NCBI GenBank assembly: GCA_964510855.1
Contig: CAZEDB010000008.1
Coordinates: 1 to 64,000, forward strand
Reading direction: 5' to 3'
Source of the DNA: UBA8828 sp964510855
GTDB lineage: Bacteria; Verrucomicrobiota; Verrucomicrobiia; Opitutales; UBA953
Length of the DNA: 64,000 nucleotides
Shown: positions 6,475-15,561 of the stretch, in pieces
Position numbering within the stretch: the first letter of the stretch is position 1
Layout: the number at the start of each line of letters is the position of its first letter
Notes under the pieces: model-generated
Databases searched by the model: none
Seen by the model: only the letters and a program-made list of their open reading frames with translations
What the model was told of the DNA's origin: nothing
Made by a program: the position numbers and the translations under genes

Positions 6475-9400
6475 ATGATAACGCCCCTCCTCCTCTCCAG
6501 TTTCGCCGCCGTGCGTTTCATCGCCGGTGATGCCGATCGCGATGGTTGGTCAGATTACGAGGAGTCCGTAGCGCGCACCTCACTCGCGAACCCTAAGAGC
6601 CATCCTGAACCAACGCGTTACGCAGTCGTCGACTTAGGCCGCGTAGACCAACACGGCTGGCCGATATCGCTTTCAGACGAAGGCCACCGTGTACTTACCA
6701 CTTCGGGAACCACTTGGTCTTGGGAGCGGGGTTGGGTTGCGCCCGCACCTTTAGCAGCCGGTGAGCAAGCCTACTACTGGTTGATTAACGCCCAAGGCGA
6801 AGTCGCCGCTAAAATAGATACGCGTACTGAAACTGAAACGTACTCTGAGTTAGTTGTCATGTCGGGTCCGTTCCGCCGGCCCATCCTAGGCACACGAACG
6901 GTCCAGCCGACCACCTACATTCCAGGCTATAACTTTATGTACGGCGGTTCTGGTCAACTGGGTTGGCACTTTTATCCGGCGCGCTGGGTGCGTTCAGGGG
7001 CGTTGCTGATTTGGGCTCAACCCGTAAGCACGACATTTGATGGGCCAATGGGGGGTGATGTGGTGCTAGCCTCTGAGGCAGGAGTTGTAATGCCCGAACG
7101 CAACTGGTTCAGCGGTCAAGTGGTCTCGGATAGTGCAGGCTCACGCTGGTTAGGCACGACGGATGGAGCTTGGATGCCTGTTGGTTTAGAGCCTTTGGGT
7201 CCGTTAGAAATCCCGCTCGCCCGCGGCGATGAAGGCACCACGCTCGCCCGCGACCACGAGGGGGCTTTTATACAATACTCACAAGGTCATCGCCAACGCC
7301 TGCCCAACTCTGCGGATTTGAGATCAGCGACTTTCAGTGATCTTGAAGGCGTGGTGCCCGATATTGTGGAAGTTGGTCCCCCGGGGCGGCTCTGGCGGCA
7401 GAAGTCTGACGGCACTTATGCGGAGCCCGTTTTATTAGCACGTGCGCTACCAGCGGAAGAGGGGTGGACGTCGCTCCACGTTATGACTGGTGATTTATCA
7501 GGGACTTTGCTCGCCGTTGGACGCCGTTATGATGGGCCCTTGCGGGCGATTTTGCTTATACCCTGTCAGGTACGTGGTGACTTGCTTCGTACGCTCGATG
7601 AGGAAGGTCGCCGCCGCCCTTTCGACTTAATCTCAGCTCCCTATGCTACGGCCGCCTATCCCCTTTTACTTTGGTGTAACGATGACCGCGATGAAGGGTT
7701 TGTTAACGACGACTCGCGCCGCGACTTGCCCGGGGCCGCTGCCGACCAAGCCGACTTTACCCAACCTGCGCCTCGGGGCATGTCCGACCTCGTCGATTGG
7801 TTTCCGATTTCTATCCACCTCGGCAGAGTTGCTGAGTCTCTCCCTGCGTTTGATCTTAGGCTCTCAGGCGCAGGTGCTAGCTTAGTCAATGTGCTTGAAA
7901 CCGATTTACCCATAGTACGAGCCAACCAATTATTTCAAAACGACTACAGAGAAGTATATGGTGCGAACCGCTCAGACTTTGTCGGGGCTCTCAAAGCTGA
8001 GCGCTACCCCTGGGGGGTAAATTTATCCACAGGTTTTGCCGATCGTATGGTAGGCCCGCGGCTTTTAGGCCGCGGCGAAGGCGTTGTCTTGCTCGAAGGT
8101 CGCGCCGTGGGCGTTGGGCCTCTGCACCTTACCTTGGTCCATCGTGGCACCCCCAAAAATCGTGAACCTCTTCCTGAAGAAATTCTCTTCAAACTCGAAC
8201 TCTCACTGGCAGTTGCACCCATTGAGGACTTTTATCGGGCGGTTGATGCCCGAGAAACTAACTTGCGGGTGCCGGCTCGGCCTCGGGCTGAGCTGCCTAC
8301 GTCACGCAAGCTACCGTGGGTCATTTTTATCCATGGTTTTAATGTCGATGCCGCTGCTGGCAGGGCCTGGGGGGCAGAAATTTTCCGACGTTTCTATCAA
8401 TCGGGTTCCTCGAGTCCGTTTGTAAGTTTTCGTTGGTACGGCGATCAAGGGGCAGCCAATTATGGCATGGCGGTTGAGTGTGCCCCTGCGGCTGCTGATC
8501 GCCTCGTCAGTTTAGTCATGAGTCTGGCGCGCGAGCAGCCAGGTCGGCCCGTGGTCTTAGTGGGTCATTCGCTGGGTGCGTATGTGGCGTTACTGTCCGC
8601 CGAGCGCTTAGCCGCTACCCGCGGTAGCCCAACGGTGCGGGCCTGTGTATTGGTTAATGGAGCTGTCCCTGCCGAAGCACTTGATGCCCAAGCCCCGTGG
8701 AAGGTAGCCGATTACGCACTCGGGGGTGAGCAAGTGATGGCAACCTTGATGCGAGCGCCTGAAACCGACTGGGCTACGCAGACCCAATTAGCCGACCCTG
8801 CTCTATGGTCAGCCCGCTGGGCTTCGCATTTCCCAGTCGGCGATTTGCGCCGTGGGTGTACTTGGGCAGATCGTTTCTCGCCCCGTCCTCGCATCATTAA
8901 TCTTTATGCCCGGACCGAAGATGTTTTGTCGCCACCTGCCGCTCATTCAGAGTTTCAACCTAGATTGTTTGATGTCGCTAACCATGGGGCTTGGATTTTT
9001 CAGGAATGGCGGAAGGGACGGTTCACTAGTTCACTGACTAATCCCAGCCGAGCCCAAGCAGGTTGGGGCTACGCTCGCGACATTCAACGGCGCTTGCGCC
9101 GTCATGCGACTGCTACCGGCGAAGCCCAGCTCCAGCTTCGCCGCAGCGAGCCACTTTTTGCACCCTTCCGTGAGCCCGTTTTACTTCACCCTGCCGTGGG
9201 TGCCCGTGCGCCTGGTTCAGTCTCGGTAGCTCGAACCTTGCATGCTGCCGCAGGTTTAGGAAGCCGCGCTTTACCTCCAGGTGCGCAATGGACGGTCCGT
9301 GATGAGTTACTTGCCCATGCAATACCTGCTTTAAGTGCACCCGTAGGGAGTGGTCCGGTGGACGGCTGTACTAATTATCGTATGGATGGTGAAGGTATCT

Positions 9401-9591
9401 TCGATCCCCCTAAGATGGGTCTGCAGTCGTTTCCACTTGGTTGGCCAAGCGGTCTTGAGACGAGTGACCACCTCGAAGGGGCCGCGCAGGTTTGGCGTCA
9501 CAGCGACTGGTGTCGCATCGCTTACCCCTATGTCTTCCCCGCTTACGCCTTTATTGTAAAAGAAACCCAACTCGCCCTTTCCTCACCATGA
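6475..9591 (+). CDS. Large secreted protein with calcium-loop motif and alpha/beta-hydrolase domain
   Basis: 1038 residues from the ATG of M-I-T-P-L-L-L-S-S-F-A-A-V, a short signal; an earlier in-frame ATG at 6430 adds 15 polar residues. D-A-D-R-D-G-W-S-D-Y-E-E near residue 20 is an EF-hand-like calcium loop as in dockerin or thrombospondin type 3 repeats. Residues about 40-140 have HAF-like pieces (Y-A-V-V-D-L-G, W-L-I-N-A-Q-G-E-V). An alpha/beta-hydrolase domain starts near 610 (V-I-F-I-H-G-F-N) with the nucleophile elbow V-G-H-S-L-G-A near 695. The last 200 residues are unrecognised. The TGA overlaps the ATG of the next gene. Probably an exported lipase or esterase-like protein; substrate unknown. 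Confidence 0.65.
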   Translation: MITPLLLSSFAAVRFIAGDADRDGWSDYEESVARTSLANPKSHPEPTRYAVVDLGRVDQHGWPISLSDEGHRVLTTSGTTWSWERGWVAPAPLAAGEQAYYWLINAQGEVAAKIDTRTETETYSELVVMSGPFRRPILGTRTVQPTTYIPGYNFMYGGSGQLGWHFYPARWVRSGALLIWAQPVSTTFDGPMGGDVVLASEAGVVMPERNWFSGQVVSDSAGSRWLGTTDGAWMPVGLEPLGPLEIPLARGDEGTTLARDHEGAFIQYSQGHRQRLPNSADLRSATFSDLEGVVPDIVEVGPPGRLWRQKSDGTYAEPVLLARALPAEEGWTSLHVMTGDLSGTLLAVGRRYDGPLRAILLIPCQVRGDLLRTLDEEGRRRPFDLISAPYATAAYPLLLWCNDDRDEGFVNDDSRRDLPGAAADQADFTQPAPRGMSDLVDWFPISIHLGRVAESLPAFDLRLSGAGASLVNVLETDLPIVRANQLFQNDYREVYGANRSDFVGALKAERYPWGVNLSTGFADRMVGPRLLGRGEGVVLLEGRAVGVGPLHLTLVHRGTPKNREPLPEEILFKLELSLAVAPIEDFYRAVDARETNLRVPARPRAELPTSRKLPWVIFIHGFNVDAAAGRAWGAEIFRRFYQSGSSSPFVSFRWYGDQGAANYGMAVECAPAAADRLVSLVMSLAREQPGRPVVLVGHSLGAYVALLSAERLAATRGSPTVRACVLVNGAVPAEALDAQAPWKVADYALGGEQVMATLMRAPETDWATQTQLADPALWSARWASHFPVGDLRRGCTWADRFSPRPRIINLYARTEDVLSPPAAHSEFQPRLFDVANHGAWIFQEWRKGRFTSSLTNPSRAQAGWGYARDIQRRLRRHATATGEAQLQLRRSEPLFAPFREPVLLHPAVGARAPGSVSVARTLHAAAGLGSRALPPGAQWTVRDELLAHAIPALSAPVGSGPVDGCTNYRMDGEGIFDPPKMGLQSFPLGWPSGLETSDHLEGAAQVWRHSDWCRIAYPYVFPAYAFIVKETQLALSSP

Positions 9592-10418
9592 TAGCTTCTC
9601 TCTTAATGGTTATCTTTGGGGCTGCCGTAACTACTGTTGAGGTCAAAGTGGTTGATGAGCTCGGTAACCCTTTGCCTAGCGCAAGCGTGCGCGCCAGTTG
9701 GATTCCAGAGGCAGCAAAAAATCCCTGGCACGCGCCTGCCAAAGTTATCCCACAAGTAATCTCAGTGAATGCTAAGGGTGCAGCCCGGCTTGAAGGACGG
9801 CACACGGGTTCACTCCTGATGATTGAAGCATGGGCGCCGGGTTATTTTAGATTAGTTCGGCGTCATCAGATGAACGCCGCACCACCCGAATTGCGTTTAC
9901 TGGCCCGAGGGGTGCCTGTCCCTGGTCGTCGGGTTCAAGTAGTATTTAAACAGTTACCTCCTGTAGGTCAGGAGGTCGGCTTTGACCTTGAGCGGGGAAG
10001 TTGGCTGCCGCCTTTAGGAGTAGGGCAGGTGGAGGATATAAGAATCACGCTCTTAACCGAGGGTGTCTTACTGCGTTGGCCAGATCCTGAAACCGGTGTG
10101 CACGCCGTACCTGTACCAGGTAGCGAAGGCTATGCTGCCTCGCTAGGTTTAACCCACCCGCGTGATAGCTTATTTGAACTCACCCACCCTCGTCGGGCCC
10201 CGAGTGAGGGGTATGCTCGCGAGTTACAACTCCCCAATCCGCGGTTAGAACAGTATATTGTGCGCTTAAAGCGCGGCGACTTATGGGTCTATGCAGTCGT
10301 CAGTAGGGTTACCCATCTTCCTAAAGAGGGTTTTAGTTTAACCTATATCGTGGGTGAACCTACCGCGGGTGACTCCATCGAATTTATGCCGCCGACTGAT
10401 CGTGAGGTCAGTCGTTGA
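9588..10418 (+). CDS. Exported protein with carboxypeptidase-regulatory-like N-terminal domain
   Basis: 276 residues. The start is the ATG in the ATGA overlap with the upstream stop; a longer frame opening at 9492 lies inside the upstream gene. After the signal peptide comes V-E-V-K-V-V-D-E-L-G-N-P-L-P-S-A-S-V-R-A, the pattern of a CarboxypepD_reg or Cna-B-type beta-sandwich. The remaining 180 residues are unrecognised. Coupled translation suggests it works with the large hydrolase-like protein before it. Confidence 0.6.
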   Translation: MIASLLMVIFGAAVTTVEVKVVDELGNPLPSASVRASWIPEAAKNPWHAPAKVIPQVISVNAKGAARLEGRHTGSLLMIEAWAPGYFRLVRRHQMNAAPPELRLLARGVPVPGRRVQVVFKQLPPVGQEVGFDLERGSWLPPLGVGQVEDIRITLLTEGVLLRWPDPETGVHAVPVPGSEGYAASLGLTHPRDSLFELTHPRRAPSEGYARELQLPNPRLEQYIVRLKRGDLWVYAVVSRVTHLPKEGFSLTYIVGEPTAGDSIEFMPPTDREVSR

Positions 10419-10449
10419 CCCGACCGCAAGTTCCTCGCAGTTTTTTTAG

Positions 10450-10992
10450 GTGCGCCAACGCCTTTATCTCATTTCAGGAATCACCCTTATCAGCCTACTC
10501 GCCTTTGGTACCGGCCGTTGGTCGGTAACGCCCGAGGAAAAAGCCGCTGCGACCGAGCCGATGCCCGTACCCGGCGAGCGCTCGCTTGAGTTGGCCCAAG
10601 TTCGCTTTGTCACCCTACGCCTATCCGCTACGGATGATGTCGCCGCACAAATTGGCGAAGCTGAAGCTACGGTGCGCCGTCGGCTGGGCGAAGCGGGGGT
10701 TTATGTTGTGCCTTTTAACCAACCCCACGATGCCGTGGTCTGGGCGCATATCGATGCCCACCACTTCCGCGCTTTCGATGCCCATGGCGTCGCTTCTGAG
10801 CTCCACTTAACCGCTGACCATAAGGTCCGGGTCGACGACGAACTCCGCGTTATCCCGCATGATATTTGGCAAGCCGACACCACACGCCTCGTGCAAAAGG
10901 AACTCATCCCGCGCGAAGTTGTGCAGGCCACCGATGAATTAGCTCAGCAACTCGCCAGTGCTTTACGTCGGGCCCGTTCGCTCGACCGCTAA
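10450..10992 (+). CDS. Hypothetical membrane-anchored protein
   Basis: 180 residues from a GTG start. A single N-terminal hydrophobic segment (L-Y-L-I-S-G-I-T-L-I-S-L-L-A-F-G) anchors a soluble, His- and Glu-rich domain with a charged C-terminal helix (E-L-A-Q-Q-L-A-S-A-L-R-R-A-R). No family recognised. It sits 31 bases after the previous gene and is probably the third gene of the same operon. Confidence 0.55.
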   Translation: MRQRLYLISGITLISLLAFGTGRWSVTPEEKAAATEPMPVPGERSLELAQVRFVTLRLSATDDVAAQIGEAEATVRRRLGEAGVYVVPFNQPHDAVVWAHIDAHHFRAFDAHGVASELHLTADHKVRVDDELRVIPHDIWQADTTRLVQKELIPREVVQATDELAQQLASALRRARSLDR

Positions 10993-10994
10993 GA

Positions 10995-12161
10995 CTAACT
11001 GCGGGCTAGGGCGCGCGCTAAAGCCTCAAGTCCTTGGGTCAGGGTAGTGGGAGGCGTAATTAGACTTAAGACGACACAAGGTCCGACCTCAGGGCCGAGA
11101 TCATAGTAGTGCCCAGGGTGTAAACTCACGCCTTCCTCAACCGCGCGTAAAGTGAGCGCTACTTCCTCCACGCCGCGTGGAAGTTGTAAGATTAAACTCC
11201 AGCCCGCTTTGGGGATGATGACTCCACAACCTATGCCCGAACCTTTATACCAAGCGTGCACCGCTTCGGCATTTCGTTTGCAACGCGCCTTTAACAACGT
11301 CCGCTTGGCAGGTGCCTGAGCCAGCAGGGCAGGGAGCGCGAGTTGCGCCGGCATATTCACCGATAAAAATGTATCTGCTAAGTGTGCCAAGCGCTCCATT
11401 GTCGCGCCCACCCAACTCGCCGGGCCCGCGACCGCTGACCAGCCCACTTTAAGTTGAGGAGTCAGTGCGACTTTCGATAAGCCCGACAATACGACGCGGG
11501 GGAATTCAGCCAAGATGTCCGATCCGATTAACGACTTCGGATTCGTATCATCCGTTCCGTAATCTAAGAAAACTTCATCCATCAAGACCGCACAACCCGA
11601 GGCAGCCTGCTTACAAGCTTGGGCGATAAGTTTAAGATCCGCTGTGTGGGGCGAATGACCGGTGGGATTTGCGGGTGCAATCACGACGATGGCCCGCGTA
11701 CGTGCATTAGGCTTGAGGGTAGCCGCATCGATGGCCCAATGCGTCCCGTCCCATACGCAGCGATAGGGTCTGACCTCTACTCGTGCATGCGCCGCGAGTA
11801 GATTGATTAAGGGGTAGGCGGGTTCTGGGACGAGTAAGTTGTCGCCTGGTTCTGCCAACAATCGAAACCACCACGCATACGCTTCACTGGTCGAAGCGGA
11901 TAAACCTATTTGCTCAATCGGTAAACGCGCGCCGCGTGCACTTAAGTAATCACGAATGGTCTCGCGGGCTTGCGGCAACCCTAGTGGGTCAGGCTCATGG
12001 CGCTCGCAACCAGGCAGGCCTAATAAGGGAGCCAGCTCCTTGTGTTCCCAGCCTAAGCCGACCTCAGCAGGGTTAGTGCAGATTAAATCTAAAATCGGCA
12101 GACCCTGCGTCCGACGAGCCTGCAAGGCACGCGTGAGTGAATTGACTTCAAACTCACTCAT
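10995..12161 (-). CDS. PLP-dependent aminotransferase, class I/II
   Basis: 388 residues. V-V-I-A-P-A-N-P-T-G-H-S near residue 170 is the conserved Asn-Pro-x-Gly region, V-L-M-D-E-V-F-L-D-Y holds the Asp that contacts the PLP ring nitrogen, and L-S-G-L-S-K-V-A-L-T-P-Q-L-K-V-G-W near 230 holds the likely Schiff-base lysine. The fold-type I aminotransferase call is firm, but the amino acid used is not. The start overlaps the trmL stop by four bases. Convergent with the gene ending at 10992. Confidence 0.8.
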   Translation of the reverse strand: MSEFEVNSLTRALQARRTQGLPILDLICTNPAEVGLGWEHKELAPLLGLPGCERHEPDPLGLPQARETIRDYLSARGARLPIEQIGLSASTSEAYAWWFRLLAEPGDNLLVPEPAYPLINLLAAHARVEVRPYRCVWDGTHWAIDAATLKPNARTRAIVVIAPANPTGHSPHTADLKLIAQACKQAASGCAVLMDEVFLDYGTDDTNPKSLIGSDILAEFPRVVLSGLSKVALTPQLKVGWSAVAGPASWVGATMERLAHLADTFLSVNMPAQLALPALLAQAPAKRTLLKARCKRNAEAVHAWYKGSGIGCGVIIPKAGWSLILQLPRGVEEVALTLRAVEEGVSLHPGHYYDLGPEVGPCVVLSLITPPTTLTQGLEALARALARS

Positions 12162-12751
12162 GACTCGGACTTTTTGCGATGAATTTGTCGTAGCGCCTCG
12201 TAGGTGGCGATGCCACAGGCGGTAGAAAGATTGAGCGAGCGCATCAGTTCGCGAGATGTCCCGAGCACGCGTGATTTCCCAGGTCGACCTGTGCCTAAAG
12301 CGGGTTCGCGCATCGCCGCTTCAGTTTCTTGAGCGAGCGAGGTAGGCGTTACGAATTGAGGAATGCGAATCCGAAACGCGGCGGGAATAGAATCGCGAAC
12401 CGTATCTGGTACGCCCGAACTTTCCGAACCAAAGACCAATCCGTCACCTTCCGCAAAGTCGGCCTCCCAAAGCGAACGCGTTGCCTTGGTAGTTAAGAGC
12501 CAGAGTCTTTGGGGTCGGGCAGGGGAGGCAAGTAGGGCGGACCAATCCTTGTGGTGTTGGACATTTAGGGCGTGCCAGTAATCCATGCCTGCGCGCCGTA
12601 GTTTAGCATCGGTAATTTCAAAGCCGAGCGGATGGACTAAATGCAGGGCACAACCGGTGAGTGCAGCAACGCGCCCAATATTCCCGGTGTTCTGCGGAAT
12701 TTCAGGTTGGTGCAGGATGAGATGAAGCACGGGTTTGGCATAGCCGCACAA
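12158..12751 (-). CDS. trmL: tRNA (cytidine/uridine-34-2'-O)-methyltransferase TrmL
   Basis: 197 residues from the first ATG. The conserved N-terminus L-I-L-H-Q-P-E-I-P-Q-N-T-G-N-I-G-R and the SPOUT block L-V-F-G-S-E-S-S-G-V-P identify TrmL, which methylates the wobble ribose of tRNA-Leu. A GTG at 12730 fits the family's usual N-terminus better than the ATG. The C-terminal S-R-E-L-M-R-S-L-N-L-S-T-A-C-G-I-A is the knot motif. Confidence 0.88.
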   Translation of the reverse strand: MCGYAKPVLHLILHQPEIPQNTGNIGRVAALTGCALHLVHPLGFEITDAKLRRAGMDYWHALNVQHHKDWSALLASPARPQRLWLLTTKATRSLWEADFAEGDGLVFGSESSGVPDTVRDSIPAAFRIRIPQFVTPTSLAQETEAAMREPALGTGRPGKSRVLGTSRELMRSLNLSTACGIATYEALRQIHRKKSES

Positions 12752-12774
12752 TCGCCAGCCGCCAAGGCAAAGGA

Positions 12775-12804
12775 AGGGCCCGCCCCATCCCTAGAGCGGG
12801 CCCT
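12775..12804 (-). terminator. Stem-loop after the outer-membrane protein gene
   Basis: AGGGCCCGC and GCGGGCCCT pair perfectly around a 12-base loop just beyond the stop of the minus-strand gene at 12823. The following run on that strand is TTCCTTTG, a modest T tract. Confidence 0.65.
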
Positions 12805-12822
12805 TTGGACTTTACCTCAGGC

Positions 12823-13725
12823 TTAGAACCGGCGGGTTACGCCCACAGCCACAACGCGCGAGGAGTGGATGGGGTTGGAGATGCCACCTTGAGGGCGGGT
12901 AGCGTAGTTTTTATCCATTAGCGGCTCGGTTACATGGAAGTGAACGCTCGTAGCCTTATTAGGCGTCCACGCAATGCCTGGCGTCACGCTTACATTGAGA
13001 ACCGATGTCTCGAGGTCTTCTCTATAAGCGGAGTCGACCAGGCGTTGGGTATTTTTATCTCGATACTGACGTAGCACTGAACCTTGCAGCGTTAGGGCAA
13101 GCTCGCTGTTAATCGGCTGCCTAAACCCAGCGGTTAATGCTAGGGTCGTACCTGGACGGAACGTATCATCGCTCGCGACTGCGGCTTGACCGGTGAGTTG
13201 CACAAAGGCGGCTGCGCCTTCGTTCTCGCCCTGAGTCTCCGCGCGTACGCCTACAATGAGGTCGGTTGAACCCGTTCCCATTTGCAGGTAACGACGTGAC
13301 ACCGCACCAAGGTTTCCATCCGACTCACCCGTCGCCATCTTGACGCCGCCGATAATACCTAAGCCGTTCCAAGGCACTCTCGCGGTTAAGACTAAGTCGC
13401 CTAAGCCATTGTGCTGGGTGGTTGCGCCGGTGGAGGTTACGGTCAGAAGCCGTTCCACCCGAGGAATGGCTAAGGTCCATAACACGCCGTCGATTTCTCC
13501 CTCGATAGCCAAGGTTGTCAGGCGATGGCGGGCGGCAATGTGTGCATGGGCATCATTATCGCGCTCATCCTGATTGATGGTAGCGTGGGTGAGATCGACC
13601 GACCATTGGGTGTCACCGAGCGAACGCTCGAGTGAGGTGTCGAGCAGAGTTCGGGCACAACCACAAGGGCAGGCACTCGAAGCAGCCGCAGCCAGCAGGA
13701 GGGTTGAAGTTATGAAAGTTTTCAT
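12823..13725 (-). CDS. Predicted outer-membrane beta-barrel protein with N-terminal CPCGC
   Basis: 300 residues from the ATG opening M-K-T-F-I-T-S-T-L-L-L-A-A-A-A-S-S-A; an in-frame ATG nine codons upstream is in the leader hairpin. The mature protein begins at or near C-P-C-G-C-A, possibly a lipid or metal site. The rest alternates polar and apolar residues and ends V-G-V-T-R-R-F, with the terminal Phe typical of outer-membrane barrels. It resembles proteins annotated as transporters of the MetA-pathway phenol-degradation group; that is only a similarity of pattern. It follows a small secreted Cys-motif protein and may belong to its operon. Confidence 0.6.
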   Translation of the reverse strand: MKTFITSTLLLAAAASSACPCGCARTLLDTSLERSLGDTQWSVDLTHATINQDERDNDAHAHIAARHRLTTLAIEGEIDGVLWTLAIPRVERLLTVTSTGATTQHNGLGDLVLTARVPWNGLGIIGGVKMATGESDGNLGAVSRRYLQMGTGSTDLIVGVRAETQGENEGAAAFVQLTGQAAVASDDTFRPGTTLALTAGFRQPINSELALTLQGSVLRQYRDKNTQRLVDSAYREDLETSVLNVSVTPGIAWTPNKATSVHFHVTEPLMDKNYATRPQGGISNPIHSSRVVAVGVTRRF

Positions 13726-13741
13726 AGTTTTATCGGGTAAT

Positions 13742-13779
13742 GGCGCTCCCATTCTGGGCGGGTTTCAGAATGGCGCGCC
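13742..13779 (-). promoter_or_regulatory. Stem-loop in the leader of the outer-membrane protein gene
   Basis: GGCGC-T-CCCATTCTG and CAGAATGG-CGCGCC form an almost perfect inverted repeat with a nine-base loop, ending 16 bases before the ATG at 13725. It could be an operator, an attenuator or a processing site. There is no adjoining T run on the coding strand, so a simple terminator is less likely. Confidence 0.55.
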
Positions 13780-13855
13780 CTCGGACCGTTGGGTCACGAG
13801 AGTTTTTGAAAGTTTTCCGCCGGTTGCGCAGGTACCGCTGCGCACGGGGTTAAAT

Positions 13856-14242
13856 CTAAACTAAGCGGGGCGGAGGGACGTCTACTTCCTTAGTTCGTCG
13901 TGTCGCTGTAGCATTTACCGGGCGCGCAAAGGTTTCCCGGGGTAGAATCCACCGAGGTAAAGAAAAGGTCGGGAGTTCAAGATCAGCCAACAAACGTTTT
14001 TCACTTCCTACCGGCGCTTGTTCTTGGCTCTGCTTCCGGCCTTCTCGCACGGTAATACAATGCTCACAGGGAGCGCCCGTTACCGCTTCGCGCCACGCTG
14101 CCTGAGCATTCATACGGTCTGAATTTTTCCACGCCATATGCGTCCAAGCTGCAAGTTGCAGACCGTCCCAAGCCAAGCCTGAAGCCACCAACCACCCTAA
14201 GAGGGAGGCGGCAACAGCACTAAGGCGAACCCATTTGGGCAT
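13856..14242 (-). CDS. Small exported or membrane protein with a PCEHC motif
   Basis: 128 residues. The start is set by AAAGGAG four bases before the ATG at 14242, one of very few clear Shine-Dalgarno sites in the window; the frame stays open upstream through tRNA-Asn, which is not coding. One N-terminal hydrophobic segment is followed by A-A-W-T-H-M-A-W, then T-G-A-P-C-E-H-C-I-T-V-R-E-G. This looks like a widespread small exported family with an HPCxLC-type motif often found beside outer-membrane metal-related genes; the link is inferred. The Pro-rich tail is unrecognised. Confidence 0.6.
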   Translation of the reverse strand: MPKWVRLSAVAASLLGWLVASGLAWDGLQLAAWTHMAWKNSDRMNAQAAWREAVTGAPCEHCITVREGRKQSQEQAPVGSEKRLLADLELPTFSLPRWILPRETFARPVNATATRRTKEVDVPPPRLV

Positions 14243-14351
14243 GACTCCTTTTAGGTGAACTTTGGGCTCCGACCAATCTATTGTGCAAAACGGCAGCTTC
14301 ATAAGAACCCGTGATGCCAAACTTAAGCCGTAGTTTGACGAAAAGGTCTTC

Positions 14352-14427
<76 letters not shown>

Positions 14428-14836
14428 GTTAAGGAAGGAGCCAAATACACCAGCCGCACCCCCCTGCTGTCAAACTGTAATCGATAACGGGGCGTGAGAC
14501 AGCTCGGATTGGGGTGCACCTTACTTATAATTCCCAACTTCTTGTTATCGATGCTTAGGCTCTTCGTAACAATCAGGCCAATTATCCTAATTCAAGTAGT
14601 TCGTTAGGCCCCGTACATGAAGTAGGTGCGGTTAAATTTGGCCAGTAATCTGCGTTCGTTATACATCTCTAAAAGCCGAGCTTTGCGGTGGCCAAAGTAC
14701 AAAGAGTACAGGCTTTTTGCTATCTATTCTGACCCATCAAGATTATGCCTAAGGCCTTTCCTGTGAGGAGTTTCCGCATTCTGCTTGCCAATATACCGTC
14801 TCAACCCCACTTTCAACCCTCCCAAGGTTACCACTT
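14428..14836. other. Noncoding region between tRNA-Asn and rpoZ
   Basis: About 410 bases with no convincing reading frame. ATCGATAAC (14480-14488) and GTTATCGAT (14544-14552) form a nine-base inverted repeat 55 bases apart. It does not contain tmRNA, SRP RNA or RNase P signatures that I can see, and none of the repeat modules used elsewhere. Confidence 0.5.
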
Positions 14837-15055
14837 ATGCGCGACGACTATCTCCGGCAGGCCCACAAAGTCATCACTGACGCCAACATTCTCATTAATG
14901 TGGTTTCGAAGCGCGTGAAGCAGCTTCGCAGCGGCCAACCCCCATTGGTTGATTCCTTAGAAAAACTTTCCCTCGAAGACATTGCGCTGCGCGAAGTTAT
15001 TGAGGGTAAAATCACCTACGAGCTGCCTACAGAGGTTCAGGCGGCTAAGGCCTAA
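14837..15055 (+). CDS. rpoZ: RNA polymerase omega subunit
   Basis: 72 residues. The pattern of Asn, Arg-Val/Lys-Gln-L and L-E-D-I-A-L-R-E-V-I-E-G-K-I near the end matches the omega/Rpb6 family, which helps assemble RNA polymerase. The hydrophobic block D-A-N-I-L-I-N-V-V-S-K-R-V-K-Q-L corresponds to the conserved helix. It precedes smpB by 35 bases. Confidence 0.75.
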   Translation: MRDDYLRQAHKVITDANILINVVSKRVKQLRSGQPPLVDSLEKLSLEDIALREVIEGKITYELPTEVQAAKA

Positions 15056-15061
15056 ATCTTT

Positions 15062-15081
15062 AGGCAGCCCCAGGGCTGCCT
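15062..15081 (+). terminator. Stem-loop between rpoZ and smpB
   Basis: AGGCAGCC and GGCTGCCT form an eight-base stem with a four-base loop. It ends ten bases before the smpB ATG and is not followed by a T run, so it may act on smpB translation or as an RNA processing site rather than as a full terminator. Confidence 0.45.
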
Positions 15082-15090
15082 CTGCCTGCC

Positions 15091-15561
15091 ATGGGCGCGC
15101 GTCGGGAGCAACCAGCGACGCCCGAGGTCAGTAACCCCAAGGCGGGACGTGATTATTTTATCGGGCCGACCTACGAGGCCGGTATGATGTTGCGTGGCTC
15201 TGAGGTAAAATCTCTCAGACAAGGGCGTGCGAATATTGCCGATAGTTTTGTGCGCCTTAGTTCAAAAGGCCCGGTGCTTTATCGGGCTCATATTGCGGAA
15301 TGGGATTTTGCCAACCGTCTCAACCACGATCCTTACCGTCCGCGCCCCTTGTTGATGAAGAAAGTTGAGATTCTTCGTATCACCGAAGAAGTGCGTTCGG
15401 GCGGTAAATCAATTATCCCGCTTAAAATTTATTTTAAACACGGTTTAGCCAAGGTGCTACTCGCGATTGGCACAGGTAAACGTCAGCACGATCGCCGGCA
15501 GGACATTAAAGAACGTGAGGATAAGCGCCTGATGCAGCGCGCCCTACACCGTCGTCGTTAA
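15091..15561 (+). CDS. smpB: SsrA-binding protein SmpB
   Basis: 156 residues. Y-E-A-G-M-M-L-R-G-S-E-V-K-S-L-R near residue 29 and the basic C-terminal tail (K-R-Q-H-D-R-R-Q-D-I-K-E-R-E) are diagnostic of SmpB, which brings tmRNA to stalled ribosomes. No tmRNA gene is recognisable nearby. Its last four bases overlap the end of the convergent antiporter gene. Confidence 0.96.
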   Translation: MGARREQPATPEVSNPKAGRDYFIGPTYEAGMMLRGSEVKSLRQGRANIADSFVRLSSKGPVLYRAHIAEWDFANRLNHDPYRPRPLLMKKVEILRITEEVRSGGKSIIPLKIYFKHGLAKVLLAIGTGKRQHDRRQDIKEREDKRLMQRALHRRR

